Positions 1 to 13,039 of a DNA stretch of 64,000 nt are shown piece by piece (the first letter of the stretch is position 1; the number at the start of each line of letters is the position of its first letter). The DNA is taken from contig WTXD01000001.1 of the NCBI GenBank assembly GCA_022496205.1, positions 1 through 64,000 on the forward strand. The letters run 5' to 3'. Under the pieces are notes generated by a model, which ran no database searches, had not been told where the DNA came from, and saw only the letters and a program-made list of their open reading frames with translations. The stretch is from Gloeopeniophorella convolvens (taxonomy: Eukaryota > Basidiomycota > Agaricomycetes > Russulales). A program made the translations under genes and the position numbers.

Positions 1-2726
1 CTAACGTGAAGAGGTCTAGCGACTTCTGGGTCGATGTTGGTGACTCTCACCGCGAACTCGCGCACCTCACTCTCGATATGATGCATCGTTACCTCCGCTT
101 CAACATTTGTCGCCTCAAATCATCATATAGGCGCAACTCCGACATCCCAGACCTCGACTCGCGCGTCGCCGAATATATCTCGTCTGCGCTGTCCTACGCG
201 TGTCGGTTGTGGGACGACCATTTGGAACACGTCACCCTAAGCGCCGAATTTGTCAGCAAAGTCCAGTCCCTGTTCGAAACGAAGTTCCTGTTTTGGCTCG
301 AGGCGCTAAGCCTCCTCAACAATGTCGACCTTGCCTCGCAAGCGTTGACCATATTGAGAGCATGGTTGGCTGAGAAGCAGATCGACGTGAGTCGCCTATC
401 ACACCATTCAGACCTTTATCGCTCATTTCCGTAACAGCGTTCACCCGTCGAGCTGGGCACGCTGCCAGATCTGGTCGATGACGCCTTTGCATTTATGCGG
501 TACTTCGGAATGCCGATCGCACAAAGCGCGCCACATATCTACCTGTCGGCCCTCCCTTTCTCCCCCACAACGTCCCTTATCTACCAAAATTACTCCCGCC
601 TCTTCCCCAACACGTTATCGCTGGAGGTTGGGCGGTTATCCCACTGGCCTGCCCAGGAGATGGCCATTCAATTGGACGGCGGTTGCGCCAGCATCACCTT
701 CTCTCCCGATGGCACTCGCATCGCATCGGGCATGGATGATGGCACAATTTGCGTCTGGAACACCATCACGGGACAACCAGCTACGGGACTATTTACGGGG
801 CATACCGGCCGCGTCCTTTGCGTTGCTTTTTCGCAAGATGGTCAACACATTGCCTCCGGTTCAGAAGACGGAACGTTCTGCATCTGGAATGCTATGACGC
901 GACACGTAGTTTCAAATCATTCCTCCATTGGCCGTGTCAAGTGCATCGCGGTTTCTCCAGACGGTCGGCACGTCGCGTCAGGATCGGGCATAGGGGTCTA
1001 CCTCTGGGACGCCATGACAGGGGAATTGGTTACCAAGCCTTTCACCAGCCATTCGTACCCTGTTACCTCCGTCGCATTTTCACCGGACGGTCGACGCATC
1101 GCGTCAGGATCAGAAGATACCGAAGTTCGTCTATGGGACTCTGAGAACGGAGAGGAGCTCATGGGACCCCTTGATCGGCATACCGACAGCATCTGCTCCG
1201 TGGCCTTCTCTCCCGACGGTCGATACTTCGCCTCAGGTTCGGAAGACTGTACGGTCTGCGTCTGGGACGCCGTCACAGGAGAACTAGTTGCCGAACCTTT
1301 CAAAGGGCATATTAATGTCATCTCCTCCGTCGCCTTCTCTCCTGACAGTCTCTATGTCGCCTCAAGTTCTCTGGACTTCACGATCCGACTGTGGAGTACC
1401 ACAACGGGGCAGATGGTCGCCGGGCCATTCACAGGGCACACACGTCGAGTCACCTGCGTCACGTTCTCGCCGGGTGGGACGCACATCGCCTCAGCCTCGG
1501 GCGACCGGACGATCCGCATCTGGAACGTCAAGGCGGGACAGGCTCTCCCAGAGCCGACCATGGGTCACGCAGGTCCCGTTCGTTCAGTCGTATTCTCCCC
1601 AGATGGTGAACGCATCGCCACTGCATCCAGCGATCAAACCATCCGCGTCTGGGATGCCGTAACGGGCCAGATGGCCTTGGAGCCATTCAAGGGGCATTCA
1701 GGCCTGGTCCGCTCCGTTGCATTCTCGCCGGACGGGACGCGCATCGCGTCAGGGTCGTCTGACTCTACAGTCCGCGTCTGGGATGCGTCAACGGGGCATC
1801 CAGTTGCCCAGCCGTACGATGGACATGCAGGCATGGTTTATTGTGTCGCCTTTTCGCCGGATGGGAGGCGCATTGTGTCCGCCTCGGGGGACGGCACAGC
1901 TCGTATCTGGGATATCACGACGGGAGAAGAAGACGTCCAACCACTCAGCGGGCACCATGGCCTGGTTCTATCTGTTGCGTTTTCACCGAATGGACGACGT
2001 ATCGCCTCTGGTTCGGATGACGAGACGATGCGCATCTGGGACGCCTCGACAGGAGAGGCGACTGCAGGACCGTGCCGGGGGCACTCTCATTGGGTTCATT
2101 CCGTCGCTTTTTCCCCAGACAGTCAGCGTATCGCGTCGGGCTCAGATGACGCCACGATCCGCATATGGGACGCCGAGACTGGGGACATGGCCGTAGGGCC
2201 ATTGCGGGGGCATAGTGCAGGCGCAGTCCATTCCGTCGTATTCTCACCGGATGGGCGCCTCGTCGCCTCAAGTTCGTGGGACTGCACCATCCGCATATGG
2301 AGCGCGAAGACAGGACTGGAGCTCGCAAGGCCGCTACTGGGCCATGCTGGCCCCGTCCTCTCCATCGCGTTCTCGCCGGATGGCCGGCATATCGCGTCGA
2401 GCTCGCGCGACACGTCGGTTAGGTTGTGGATTGTACCAGCCGCCGAGGATACCCCGGACGACCTCCCTTCCATCCGCCCCAGCGCTAATCAGGACGCGAT
2501 ATCGGAGTCTCCCGATCACGGGCTCATAGTCGACGCCGATGGCTGGGTACGAGGAGAGGGCGGTGAGCTCCTGATGTGGATCCCAGAGCCGCACCGAGTT
2601 GGCCTCCCTCGGCCAGATAATGTGTGGGTCAGAGCTAAACGTGACACAGCCCTAGATCGCAGTCGTTTCCTTCATGGTCTGAACTGGATGGCGTGTATCG
2701 AGGGTGGTCCGAGTGCGACAGAGTAG
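1..2726 (+). CDS. NACHT-WD40 NOD-like receptor, 3' part (NLR-A)
   Basis: This is the C-terminal part of a STAND-type NLR; its N-terminal, C2 and NACHT core lie outside the window. The first exon (to 386) encodes the helical region after the NACHT domain, ending in KQID. An intron of 51 bp (387-437, GTGAGT...ACAG) joins it in phase to 438-2726. The second exon opens with a connector shared by all four NLRs here (motif PIAQSAPHIYLSALPFSP). Fourteen WD40 repeats follow without a spacer (typical unit SVAFSPDGRRIASGSxD), enough for two seven-bladed propellers. It ends with the shared tail GGELLMWIPEPHRVGLPRP and stops at 2724-2726. In this family the NTPase oligomerises after the repeat domain senses a ligand; the ligand here is unknown. 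Family certain, exact function not. Confidence 0.9.
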
Positions 2727-4483
2727 TAGAACTTTGCATATGTGATCCGGCGTACGTGTACGATAGTTGTTTTCTTGCAGTGATATATGTTCGCATAGGT
2801 TGGATATATGGTTCGACGACATCTTGGACGTGTTGAGGAGAGAGAGAGAATTGAAGCGCCTGGCAGCTTCGGGATCGGCGTCCGCCGGGGCGCGGACATC
2901 CCGCGCGATTGCGCATTCATATTTTCATCGGCGTTGTTACCCTACTTATCCTCATGCTCGTCAAATATCCAGTCCCAAAGTCTTCAGAGGCGACGGGATG
3001 GCGACCCGTCACCTCAAATCCAGGAACTCCCCCAACGCCGGGAAGGCCACGATCGCTGGGATCGAGCGGTTGGAGCGACACATCGACATGGTGGGGTCCA
3101 AGAGGGCCAGGGTTCATCAAAAGGCCGAGGAATGGATAGGCATGCACATACACCATATGCAGTACGCCTCTGTCTCTGTGTGATGAACATCCTGCTGATT
3201 CCGATTGTACAATCGCATTGAGATGGAGGTCGATGAGACGCATATACCCGCTCCTGAGCCACCTCAGCCATCGTCGTCGCCGCTTCCTCCTCTGCCGCCT
3301 CCTGCCATGGATCCCGTGTCCACCCACCCCGCCACGTGAACCTTGTCCCATCGGCTGCTGACCTTGCGTATATAGTCCCTCCGTGCCCACGGGCTTCTAC
3401 TCCCCCTCCACCCTCCACCGAAAACGTCCCAGGTCGCACAAAACCACCGGGAAGCAGAACTCGTAAGTAATTCACCCAATCGTGATCCCCCATCAATATG
3501 TTGTCCAGAGAAATTTCCCGGGTAGCGCGACGCGCGGAGATTGGGGCCAGACTGGAACAGGCTCGCTGGCAGTTCTCCTTGCTCATGGAGTGTTGAACGG
3601 ACCATTGGGTCTTCGCCTCGGTAGAGGAATCTACCTCATCGAGCCCGCTCTTCCGACGGATCCAGTGGGCCTGGGACTCATGACCCGGGTGCTGCGGGCG
3701 CTCGAGATGCCCCGGGCGGCGCAGGTTCCGCGACCGGAACCGGGACCGCGACAACCGCCCCAAACGCGCATCGGAGCACGAACACCACAACCGTCTCAAT
3801 GACGCCCCCTGTAAGTCCAGCACAGGTCCTGGTAGCGGATCTGGCTCGCAGACAGCGGTGCGAGGTACCGTTCGGACCGGAGCTAACCGTCATGGTACAG
3901 AGTGCTGGCTCGGGCCGCCTACGTGGCCATGAGGACGAAGACGAGAAGACCCCCGCATCTGAGGTGCGCAACGAGGGACGGAACGAGGGGAGCAGGAGCA
4001 GGAGGATATCGTGAACAGACGGGATGCACACCTAAGGTAAGAATCTCTCGTGTTTGCAAGCCGCGCCCCTGCTCATCGACACCGATCGTGCCGCTAGGGT
4101 CTTGAACGCTATCACGGATTGAAGGTAAGCGCTTTGATCGTCAATAGCTACTTTCTAATGCTTGCGAGACAGGGGAAAACAACGAATCACCTTGGAACGC
4201 CGCGAGATCATGACTTCGGGGTGGACTTCTGAGGGGATGGTGGACCCTTGAGTCGCGGGCGTGCTTTGGACTTGGGACTCGGATTCACTCTCGGACTCGC
4301 GCTCGGACGCAGTGAACTCGGACTGGAACTCGGACTCGGACGCATTTCCATCAAATTATCAATAAAATAAAGTGATTTGATATGCGATATTCTATCTACA
4401 TGGGGGTGCGCGAGTGTCCAGGTAGGAGCACGGCGTGTGCGACTATGGTGTTCACAGAGTGCACAGGATGCCCTGCGCGGCTC
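2727..4483. other. Intergenic stretch, no recognisable gene
   Basis: Several open frames exist on both strands, but none matches a family I know. The longest, on the - strand at 3014-3823, is arginine/serine-rich and reads as compositional. A + strand frame around 2909-3139 has a hydrophobic run (IFIGVVTLLILMLV) like a membrane segment, but lacks a convincing gene context. I assign no function. Confidence 0.5.
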
Positions 4484-4559
4484 GGATATCCTAGTGTAGC
4501 ACGGGCTGGGTGAATGAACACGACGTGGCATGGGTTGGGTGTGTGCAACGTAAGATGAG
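4484..4559. repeat. Dispersed 75-bp repeat, copy 1
   Basis: This segment closely matches 16655-16729 in the same orientation, with shared cores GGGCTGGGTGAATG and GGGTGTGTGCAAC. Internally it is an imperfect tandem duplication of about 28 bp. It lies immediately downstream of the point where the adjacent pseudogene on the - strand loses family similarity. Confidence 0.7.
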
Positions 4560-4589
4560 TTTTACATCGACGTGCCAGCCTGAGGGGTG

Positions 4590-4975
4590 CAGCCCCGGCT
4601 GGTGTCGCACGTCATCATACACGGGCTCCATCACTGCGGGGGCGGCGGCTTGAAACGCGTCGCCAGATATCACGCTGACCACGGCCCTGTCGACCTTGAC
4701 GACCGGCAACCAGCGACCGGCCAGAACACGCAAATTCGCACGCTTGGGGCGCAGAAAGACGTCATAGCTGAGCGAGACTCGAAAGAGTGGGATGACCAGC
4801 TGCACCATCGGCCCGCCACCGCAGAACATCTTGACGATGAGGTCCGCGCTGGCTCCGATGTCGGCCGGGTCGTTCGCCAGGAGGCCGATATGTGCGCCGG
4901 GATGTTGAGCTGGTCCTCCACTTGCGGCACAGTTCTTCGTTCGATATTCCCTCCAGAATACGGTCGTAAGTGTGG
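4590..4975 (-). pseudogene. Broken, truncated copy of an unrecognised protein family
   Basis: Read on the - strand, fragments in three frames match the intact proteins at 35819-36574 and 37875-38717. In order they are an ELCRK start segment, a VEDQLNIPA segment, a GLLANDPADI...DLIVKMFC segment and a VVKVDRAVVSV...MEPVYDDV segment. One-base losses shift the frame after ELCRK and again after IPA. The conserved second half (QLTMKNAQ to METFWR in the intact copies) is absent. It lies 1.9 kb beyond the stop of NLR-A. The family has no function known to me. That this is a decayed family member is well supported; the exact ends are approximate. Confidence 0.75.
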
Positions 4976-6072
4976 AGTATGGCGGGCGTTAGCGGGTAAA
5001 AATGGGGGTGGTGGCTTTCGGTAGAATCGGGATGGCGGTCATGGGATGGCGGGGGATGCATACCTCACCGATATCGAGGATGAAGTCGCTTTGAGACATC
5101 GAGAACAGTGAAGGGAGGCTAGAACAGTTGGAAAACGAGGGTATGATCAAGTGTGGGTCTCTGTGAGAGGAGATGGGTACGACTCACGGATCTTCCTAGT
5201 AGACATGATTGGCAAACGCTCTATCATCCCCTCTGGTGAGTGATGCGAAAGGATATTGGGGAAGTGCCGTTTCAGGGAGCATGAACGCTTCATGTGCGCA
5301 GAGGGAAACCAACACAGTGGGATGCGTACCTGGGAAAAGCAAGGAGTGGAAAGACGTATTGTCGATCTCAGGCCTAGACGGTTGGCGGCAAGTCAGCGTC
5401 GGAGTGGAGGTTCAAGCGCTCACATATGAGGCGCCTACATGATAGGGTAGCCTGCCACAGGCGACAGGTTTGGAGGACCTGGTCGACGATATACTTGATG
5501 CGGTTGGGAGGTGTTGGGAATGTCGCTCCCTCATCGGCGTCCCTCCTCACCCGGACGCAGGACGTGATTTAGTCAACTCCGACACGGAGTATTCCGCCGC
5601 TGCGGCCACGTCGCCTGTGTGCTCTTGTGTGAGTCTGTGTGAGTAGGTGTGAGTGCCTTCAGGCAACGCCGCCGCCGCGCGCCTCCGACTGGGGCCTCCG
5701 CAGCGACAATTTACTGCGCGGCCCATCGCTGCAGTCACTACGACTGACTATTAATTGACAACCATTTGACCTCAGAATCGCACATTTTGGCCGTGTCAGC
5801 GAAGCCTGAGCTCTTTTATTAACCCCTCGACGCATAATTTGGTGTACGGGCGAGCAGTCTATCACCGCCTTTGACTCTGATGCTTCTCAGAATCTTATGT
5901 GACTCGCGGCATCAATCACGCTGCTAAAACGGGTTCATAGGACGCCCAGTGACTGGCAGGTCTAGCACGTTGACTCCTCTTCGCTCCATCCTCTCAGTCC
6001 CTCTGCTCTATCTCAACCCTCTCCCCGACGTACCACGCCCCGTAGGTGTTCAGCCGAAGCAGCAGGTGGAAA
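4976..6072. other. Intergenic stretch upstream of NLR-B
   Basis: No coding region could be supported. A run of GTGTGAGT-type imperfect repeats occurs around 5620-5655. The last 100 bp before 6073 are pyrimidine-rich (CTCTTCGCTCC, CTCTGCTCTATC), as in many fungal 5' regions, and probably hold the NLR-B promoter and leader. Confidence 0.4.
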
Positions 6073-9000
6073 ATGTCGACTCTGTGAGTACAAAGATCCC
6101 TTTTCGCGACGCTTTGCCGTAGCTGGAGTAGGAAATGTCTGACTCATAAGGTCCCCCAGGAGCGTCCCACTGAGCGATAAAGAGCAAGTTGATGAGCAAG
6201 TCCTCGATAACTCCCAGCAGCAACCGAACCCTGTTCGTCCCACACTGACTGGTACGTGCTCATTGGATCCTCCAAACTCGTGATGCCCAAACCTTGTCTT
6301 GCGTCAGTCGTCCGAGTAGACGGCTTGCCTCGTCTCAAAACGCTGTTCCGCGGGAAAGAGAGAAAATACTACATCACTGCGACTGATGGATTGAGAACCG
6401 AGAAAACGTCGGCTGTCCGAAGCAGGGAGCAGTCGGTGCAATGGGACGAGATGCTCTCTAGTTTGTGCGACATGCTATCCTCCTTCCCTCGCTTTGATCT
6501 AAACACGTTTGTAGGACTGTGAAGCCCTCTTCCCGTCTTATCATGCACGTATTTGCGCAGCGAACGTGGTTGAGGGATGTCCACATAGGACTACTGGCGA
6601 TACCGTTCGAATTGATTCGCCGATCTCCTCTCCGAGGTACGTCCCCGGTGAACATGCCGACCCAGTGGTGCGCTTATATTGAACACAGAGTTCGATATTT
6701 CGTCTGACCCAATGAGAAAAACAACCCTAATACTCTCTGTTTCGCTACCGGAAGTATCTCAACGTGCGACAACCAGAGCCGTCGTCTCTCCTGAGGCGCC
6801 TGGGGCATTGGAAAGCGCCGCTCTTGGGCCTGCCGAACCAAATGCATCATCGGATGTTTCTAATTCAGCAGACCCAATGCATATTGCGGAAAAAGGTCTG
6901 AGCGAAGCCGGCGAAGCGATTTCCAACCTAGGGCGTGCCCAGAGTCTTCCGCTGGACTCGTTGCTGAATGCTACAGAAGAAGCACCGGACCAGCTTGAGA
7001 GTGTCACTGACCTCTATAATACTTGGAAAGTCGCTCTCGGAAACGTCAAATCGGTCGTAGATGTGGTGGATAAGATTGCAGAGGTAGTGTCGTTGTTCCA
7101 TCGATTCAATGCTCAGTATTGAGCCGGGGGTGTTCCACTAGATTCACCCGTGGGCGAAGATGGCGTGGAGTGTCCTCTCATGCATCCCAAAGGTGTGTTC
7201 GCCGAGTTGTCAGATCGTCCAGCTATCGGCTTAATCCATCGACGTTGCATCAGACATATATTGCCCAAGTTGAGCGTGACAATAGCTTCAAGGCTTTGTT
7301 GGTTGCCATCCGTGACGCGTTTGACCTCGCGAAGTTGGCCAAAGCTTTGGAGAGCCTCCAGCCAGAGAGCGTGCAAGCTGGGATTCTGAAGGATATGCTA
7401 TGCCACGTAGGCAGTTGTGGGGATTTAATTCAGAATTACGCGAAGGAGACGAACTTTTGTCAGTCTTGATTTCCATTCCGCCTCGACCATCATCTCACAC
7501 TATTTCGTAATATGAAGGGAAGCGACTTGTACAGAATATTGGTGGCGACGCTAGCGGCAAAGTCAGACGCTATAGCGAGACTCTCATCGAGCTCCGAGAT
7601 GCCTTCCTACGCCAGGGTGCCATCGCCACGCAGATGACTGTGATCGCGCTCTCGAGCCAGCTTGAGGAGGTGGCGAGTAGCATCACAGACGTCGGTATGT
7701 ATCGTTCCAGTAGCTCGTTCTGGCCTTAATGACCAAGTCGTTCGAATTGCGTAGGTCTGGACGTGAAGCTCCCGTTCCCGGAGGGAGCACGCCACAGTAA
7801 AGACAAGACGTGCATCCCAGGGACTCGCGTGGCATTCCTGGACTACATCACCAACTGGGTGAACAATCCCGAATCTCCACGCACGCTCGTGCTCTTCGGA
7901 CAAGCGGGGACGGGAAAGTCCTCGATCGCGAATGAATTGGCGTGCCGATTCGAAAAGACACATCGCCTTGCGTCATCATTTGTTTTCTCGCGCACACGGA
8001 AGACGGATCAGTCTCATCGTGCCGCCCATCTCCTCTTCTCTGGGATTGCACGCAACCTCGCGGACCGATACCCAACGTTCAAAGCGTCCCTCGCGAAGAT
8101 CCTCAGCAAGGACGCATCTCTTGCTTCCGGCACACGCGATCACACCACCCCATTCGAGTCTTTGCTACTTCGTCCACTTCAAGAGTCCCCCCTGATCGGT
8201 CCCATCTTCATCGTAATCGACGCACTGGATGAATCCGGCGACGCATCCGGTAGGAATGGGTTGCATACCTTCCTGGCTAGTCATATCTCCAAGCTCCCGG
8301 ATACCTTCCGCATCCTCATCACCTCACGGCCGGAGAAGGACATTGAGGATGCCTTCGATCCTCCGGAGTCGCCATCAGTTGCTGAGATACTGTATATGGA
8401 TGACTCAAAACTATCCACACAAACATCCGAGGATATCCACGTCTTCGTCCGCCACCAGCTCCGCAAGAAGCCGGACCTTCTCAGGCAGTGCGGAGCTGAA
8501 CTTGCTCGGAAGGCTGGGAATTCTTTCCAATGGGCAGCTGTCGCTTGCGACTACGTTCAATTTGGTCCAGCTGGATTGACTCCGCGTGAACGCGCTGACC
8601 AGCTCCTCCAACTTCCGTCCGAGAGGTCAGAATCCGTCAATTTCCTGGACTCATTGTACAAGACCGTCCTGTCCGCGTACTTCGGCAACGGCAAAGCACC
8701 GCCTTCGAAATTCACGTCCGTCATGGGACAGATAATTGCGGCGTTCGAACCCCTCTCCACTTGCTCTCTAGCCACTCTGCGCTCGTATAACGACCCGTCG
8801 GACCTCATTGGTGATGGCTCTGTACACTCCATTGTCGGCTACCTTGGCTCCCTGCTGAGCAACGTCAGCTCCTCCAAGTCATCCTTACCCATTGTCCCCC
8901 TGCACGCATCATTCCGTGACTTTCTTACAGATCCGAAGAGAGCTGACGAGTTCTGGATCAACCTCGGCGACGCTCACTATCAGCTGACACGTTCCTCATT

Positions 9001-11785
9001 CGGCCTCATGCGCGATAAGCTCAGACTCAATATCTGCGAGCTTTCGTCGTCGGATACTCGCAACGAAGACATCGAAGACCTTCAATCCCGTATCAGGGAG
9101 CATTTCTCGGATGCTCTGTCATACACTTGCCGCTCTTGGGACGGCCATCTCGAGCACGTTTCTCCCGACAAGATTCTTGACGGTGTACAATCGTTCTTTG
9201 AAAATGATTTTCTTCATTGGCTGGAAGCCATGAGTCTTCTCGGCGTCATCAATCTCGTCCCACGGGCCCTGTCGATCTTGGAAACCTGGCTGGCCAAGCA
9301 TCGCGATAGCGTGAGTCATTCGTTGTTTTCCGTATGCGAGTGTTCTCACAATTCGTGTCAACAATAGCGCCATCTGCTAGTGCTCGACACGCTCACAACA
9401 TGGGTTACCGACGCGCTGAAGTTCGTGGGGTATTTCGGGCGGCCTATCGCACAAAGTGCTCCACACATCTACTTGTCTGCGCTCCCATTTTGCCCAGAAG
9501 CGTCCATCATCTTCGATCACTACGCCAAACGTTTCCCAAACACGTTGTCGCTGCAACGGGGGCGGATGCCCTGTTGGCCGATACAGGAGATGGTCATCCC
9601 ATTAGACAGCATGTGCCTCGCCATCGCATTTTCGCCGGATGGTTCGCGCCTTGTCTCGGGCTCATATACCTGCACTCTTCACGTCTGGAGCGCCAAGACG
9701 GGGCACACAGTCGCAGGACCATTCACTGGGCATACAGAACCGGTCAGGTCTGTCATGTTCTCGCCAGATGGTTACCACATCGTCTCCAGCTCCGATGACC
9801 GGACCATTCGTGTCTGGGATGCTAAGACGGGACATCCAGTCACGGAACCGTTCACGGGGCATGCAGATTCGGTCTGGTCTGTTGCGTTCTCGCCGGATGG
9901 CTGTCACATCGCCTCGGGCTCGGATGACCAGACCGTTCGTGTCTGGGACGCCAAGACGGGCCGCGCACTCGCTGGGCCGTTCATAGGGCATACAGACCCC
10001 GTCAAATCTGTCATGTTCTCGCCGGATGGTCACCACATCGCCTCGGGATCAGCTGACTGCACCATTCGTGTCTGGGGTGCCGAGACGGGACTCGCAGTTG
10101 CAGGACCGTTCACGGGGCATACATATTCGGTCAACTCCATCGCGTTCTCGCCGGATGGCTGCAATATTGCCTCTGGCTCGGATGACCAGACCATTCGCGT
10201 CTGGGACGCCAAGACGGGGAACGCAGTTGCAGGGCCATTTACGGGGCATACAGATGGGGTTGGGTCTGTCGCGTTCTCGCCGGATGGTCACCGCATCGTC
10301 TCGGGGTCGGATGACCACACCATTCGTGTCTGGGACGTCAAGACAGGGAACGCTGCCGCAGGGCCATTCACGGGGCACATAGATTCGGTCGTGTCTGTCA
10401 CGTTCTCGCCAGATGGTCACCACATCGCTTCGGGTTCGGATGACTACACCATCCGTGTCTGGAGTGCCGAAATGGAGCACACTTCTGCAGGGCTATTCAC
10501 GGGGCATACAGAGTGGGTCACCTCTGTCGCATTCTCGCCGGATGGTCACCATATCGCCTCGGGCTCATATGACTGCACCATCCGTGTCTGGGACTTCAAG
10601 ACAGGGCACGCGGCTGCAGGGCCATTCACGGGGCATACAAATTGGATCACCTCTGTCGCGTTCTCACCGGATGGGAACCACATCGCCTCGGGATCAAATG
10701 ACTACACCGTTCGTGTCTGGAACTTCAAGATGGGGTACGCAGCTGCAGGACCATTCATGGGACATACAGGTTCGGTCAACTCTGTCGCGTTCTCACCGGA
10801 TGGTCATCACATTGCCTCGGGCTCGGATGACTACACCGTTCGTGTCTGGGACTCCAGAATGGGACACGCTTCCGCAAGGCCATTCACGGGGCATACAGGT
10901 TCGGTCACCTCTGTCGCGTTCTCGCCGGATGGTCGTCATATCGCTTCGGGCTCGCATGACAACACCGTTCGTGTCTGGGACGCTGAGACGGGGCATGCAG
11001 TCGTAGGGCCATTCAAAGGGCATACAATTTCGGTCTGGTCTGTCGCGTTCTCACCGGATGGGCACCACATTGCCTCTGGCTCGGATGACAGCACCATTCG
11101 TGTCTGGGACGCCAAGACGGGGCGTGCAGTCGCAGGGCCATTCATGGGGCATACAAGTCCGGTCACCTCCGTTGCTTTCTCGCCGGACAGTCGCCACATC
11201 GCTTCGAGCTCGCATGACTACACCATTGGTGTCTGGGATGCTGAGACGGGGCACACAGTCGCAGGGCCGTTCGCAGGGCATACACGTTTGATCACCTCTG
11301 TCGTGTTCTCACCGGATGGTCACCACATCGCCTCGGGTTCGTTCGACGGCACCATTCGTGTCTGGGATGCCGAGGTGGGGCACACAGCTACAGGGCCATT
11401 CCGAACGGGGCATTCAAAGTCGGTCGCCTCTGTCGCGTTCTCGCCGGATGGTCACCGCATCGCCTCGAGCTCGCCAGTGCCAAGCATGTGAGTTCGAGAA
11501 TGCCCCGAACTCTCCTTCTCAAGCTGTAACTTACCATGGACTCGCAGAGCCGTTCAGGGCCCGCCTAGCTTTATGGGCCAGTCTGTGATGGACGACGAAG
11601 GCTGGATCTGCGGGGAAGACGGGGAGCTACTGATGTGGATCCCGGAACCTCACAGATTAGGTCTGCATCGTCCGGGCACTGTGTGGGTCACTGCCGAACG
11701 CGAAACGGTACTCGATCTGAGTAGATTCGTCCATGGACGAAACTGGATGCAATGCGGGGGCCAGATGGGCGGTACGACTCAGTAG
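6073..11785 (+). CDS. C2-NACHT-WD40 NOD-like receptor (NLR-B)
   Basis: A complete STAND NLR of 1707 aa in 11 exons: 6073-6083, 6160-6251, 6308-6464, 6515-6636, 6689-7083, 7142-7192, 7254-7458, 7518-7694, 7755-9310, 9368-11487 and 11548-11785. All joins are GT-AG and the phases sum to an open frame. Residues about 32-127 form a C2-like domain (KYYITATDG, VQWDEML, RDVHIGLL). A helical linker spans about 220-400. The NACHT domain has Walker A FGQAGTGKSS (K458), Walker B GPIFIVIDALDE (D559) and a FRILITSRP sensor. WD40 repeats fill about 1001-1628: fourteen complete and one cut short. A separate last exon encodes the shared tail (DDEGWICGEDGELLMWIPEP). The repeats are unusually uniform at DNA level. 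The start ATG was chosen because it opens the only frame that splices through. Role: intracellular sensor of non-self or heterokaryon incompatibility, inferred from the family. Confidence 0.9.
9602..11487 (+). repeat. Homogenised 129-bp tandem repeat array inside NLR-B
   Basis: The WD40 exon of NLR-B is a direct tandem array of about 14.5 units of 129 bp (43 codons). Neighbouring units are nearly identical at DNA level around TTCTCGCCGGATGG and CGTGTCTGGGA. Differences between units cluster after GHT (EP, DS, DP, YS, DG, EW, NW, GS, IS, SP, RL), after SPDG (Y, C, H, N, R) and before the T of T(I/V)RVWD (R, Q, C, H, Y, N, S, G). The last unit breaks off at an intron. Repeats of NLR-A, C and D are clearly more diverged from each other. 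Confidence 0.85.
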
Positions 11786-13039
11786 ATGAGCATGAGGTTC
11801 GAATGCTGTAGACGATATATGCATGATTGATTACTGCTCTGGACACGGACGGGAGGTCAACTGTTGTGCGTTTGACTGTCTGTCTTTACGGCTCGTAGGT
11901 TGAAGCTACTACCATATGATGACATCTGCTCGTCCCGCGTGTGTACTGTACTACGCTTGTTCTTGGGGGAAATGGACTCGTTGTATTGTATGTAGGATTC
12001 GAGGGAATTGCGATCGATAACAATATACACCGACGACATCCTATGCTCTGAGTTACGAAGCCGGGGACTATCGGGAGATGACAATCCCCGACTCTGCGGC
12101 ACAGCGCGGCGACACCGAGGATGGCGAGCGCGCCTGCGTGGACGATCTAATCAGCCTCGGGGCTTGGAACACGGCGCCACAGCTAGAGAGGTATGCTGGG
12201 CTCGTGTCCGCTGCGCATGCTATGCTGCGAGCAAGGGGCCTGCACCCCAGACTCGCGAGCCCGCCTGAGGGCGGACATACCGCTTGCCCTTGTCGCACAA
12301 CACCCATGAAATGGCCGTAGAGTGACAATGACGATGGGTGGTGAAGGTTTGGATTCATTGAAACGATCAAAGGGAAAAGTGAGAATTCATACCTGAAGTA
12401 AAGCCCATGCTGTCGGGTTCAGTTGCCCGATCGAGCATTTGGGAAGGCCTCGTATTTACGATAACATCACGCATCTACTCTCTGCTCCATCGAAGGTAGT
12501 TGTATAGCTGTGCAATGGTGGATCAAAAATCAGAAAGGAAACATGATGATATGAGACGTACCCATGCCAAGTATCGTCTGCAGCTCGAATGACGTCCTCA
12601 GGTAGATGTTTCACTCCGAAAGCATCTACAAGTGCGGCAGTCGTGTCGAGTGCTGCGGGGTGGTGCCAGACCGGCTGACGCTATGGGCGACTCGTACGGG
12701 ACTTGGTCTGCGTTGAAGAGTGCAGAGCTTCGCGGGAATATCATTTGGGTCCTAGGTACCTTGAACCGATATCATAGCACAGAGTATCTGATGCACACGG
12801 TGCAAGACGTCTTGACGTCGGTGCTGTGTACTGGGAGTTCGGGCGGGAGGCCATGGGAGTTCTGGCAAGGTGGCATCGCCAGATGGCGACCGTGACTGCG
12901 GCGATCCGTCGCGGCCTGTTGCGGCCGGCGAGTGGCCGGCGAGTGGCCGGCGGCGGCGGCGGCATCCCGGACCGGTCGCAGGACCGGCGTCTGGAACCGG
13001 AACGTCACTCCTCTCTCGTCCTCTGCCAGTGAATTTGGG
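11786..13039. other. Intergenic stretch after NLR-B
   Basis: No gene could be supported. A + strand frame at about 12078-12320 ends in a cysteine/proline motif (GGHTACPCRTTPMKWP) that could be a remnant exon, but I do not recognise it. A GGCGGCGGC run lies near 12950. Confidence 0.35.

Noticed and set aside
3014..3823. 269-codon open frame on the - strand
   Set aside because: Arginine/serine-rich, overlapped by other open frames, no recognisable domain or splice context.
9662..11281. Long open frames on the - strand opposite the WD40 repeats of NLR-B (also opposite NLR-A, C and D)
   Set aside because: They repeat with the same 129-bp period and are compositional shadows of the repeats; no start or domain support.
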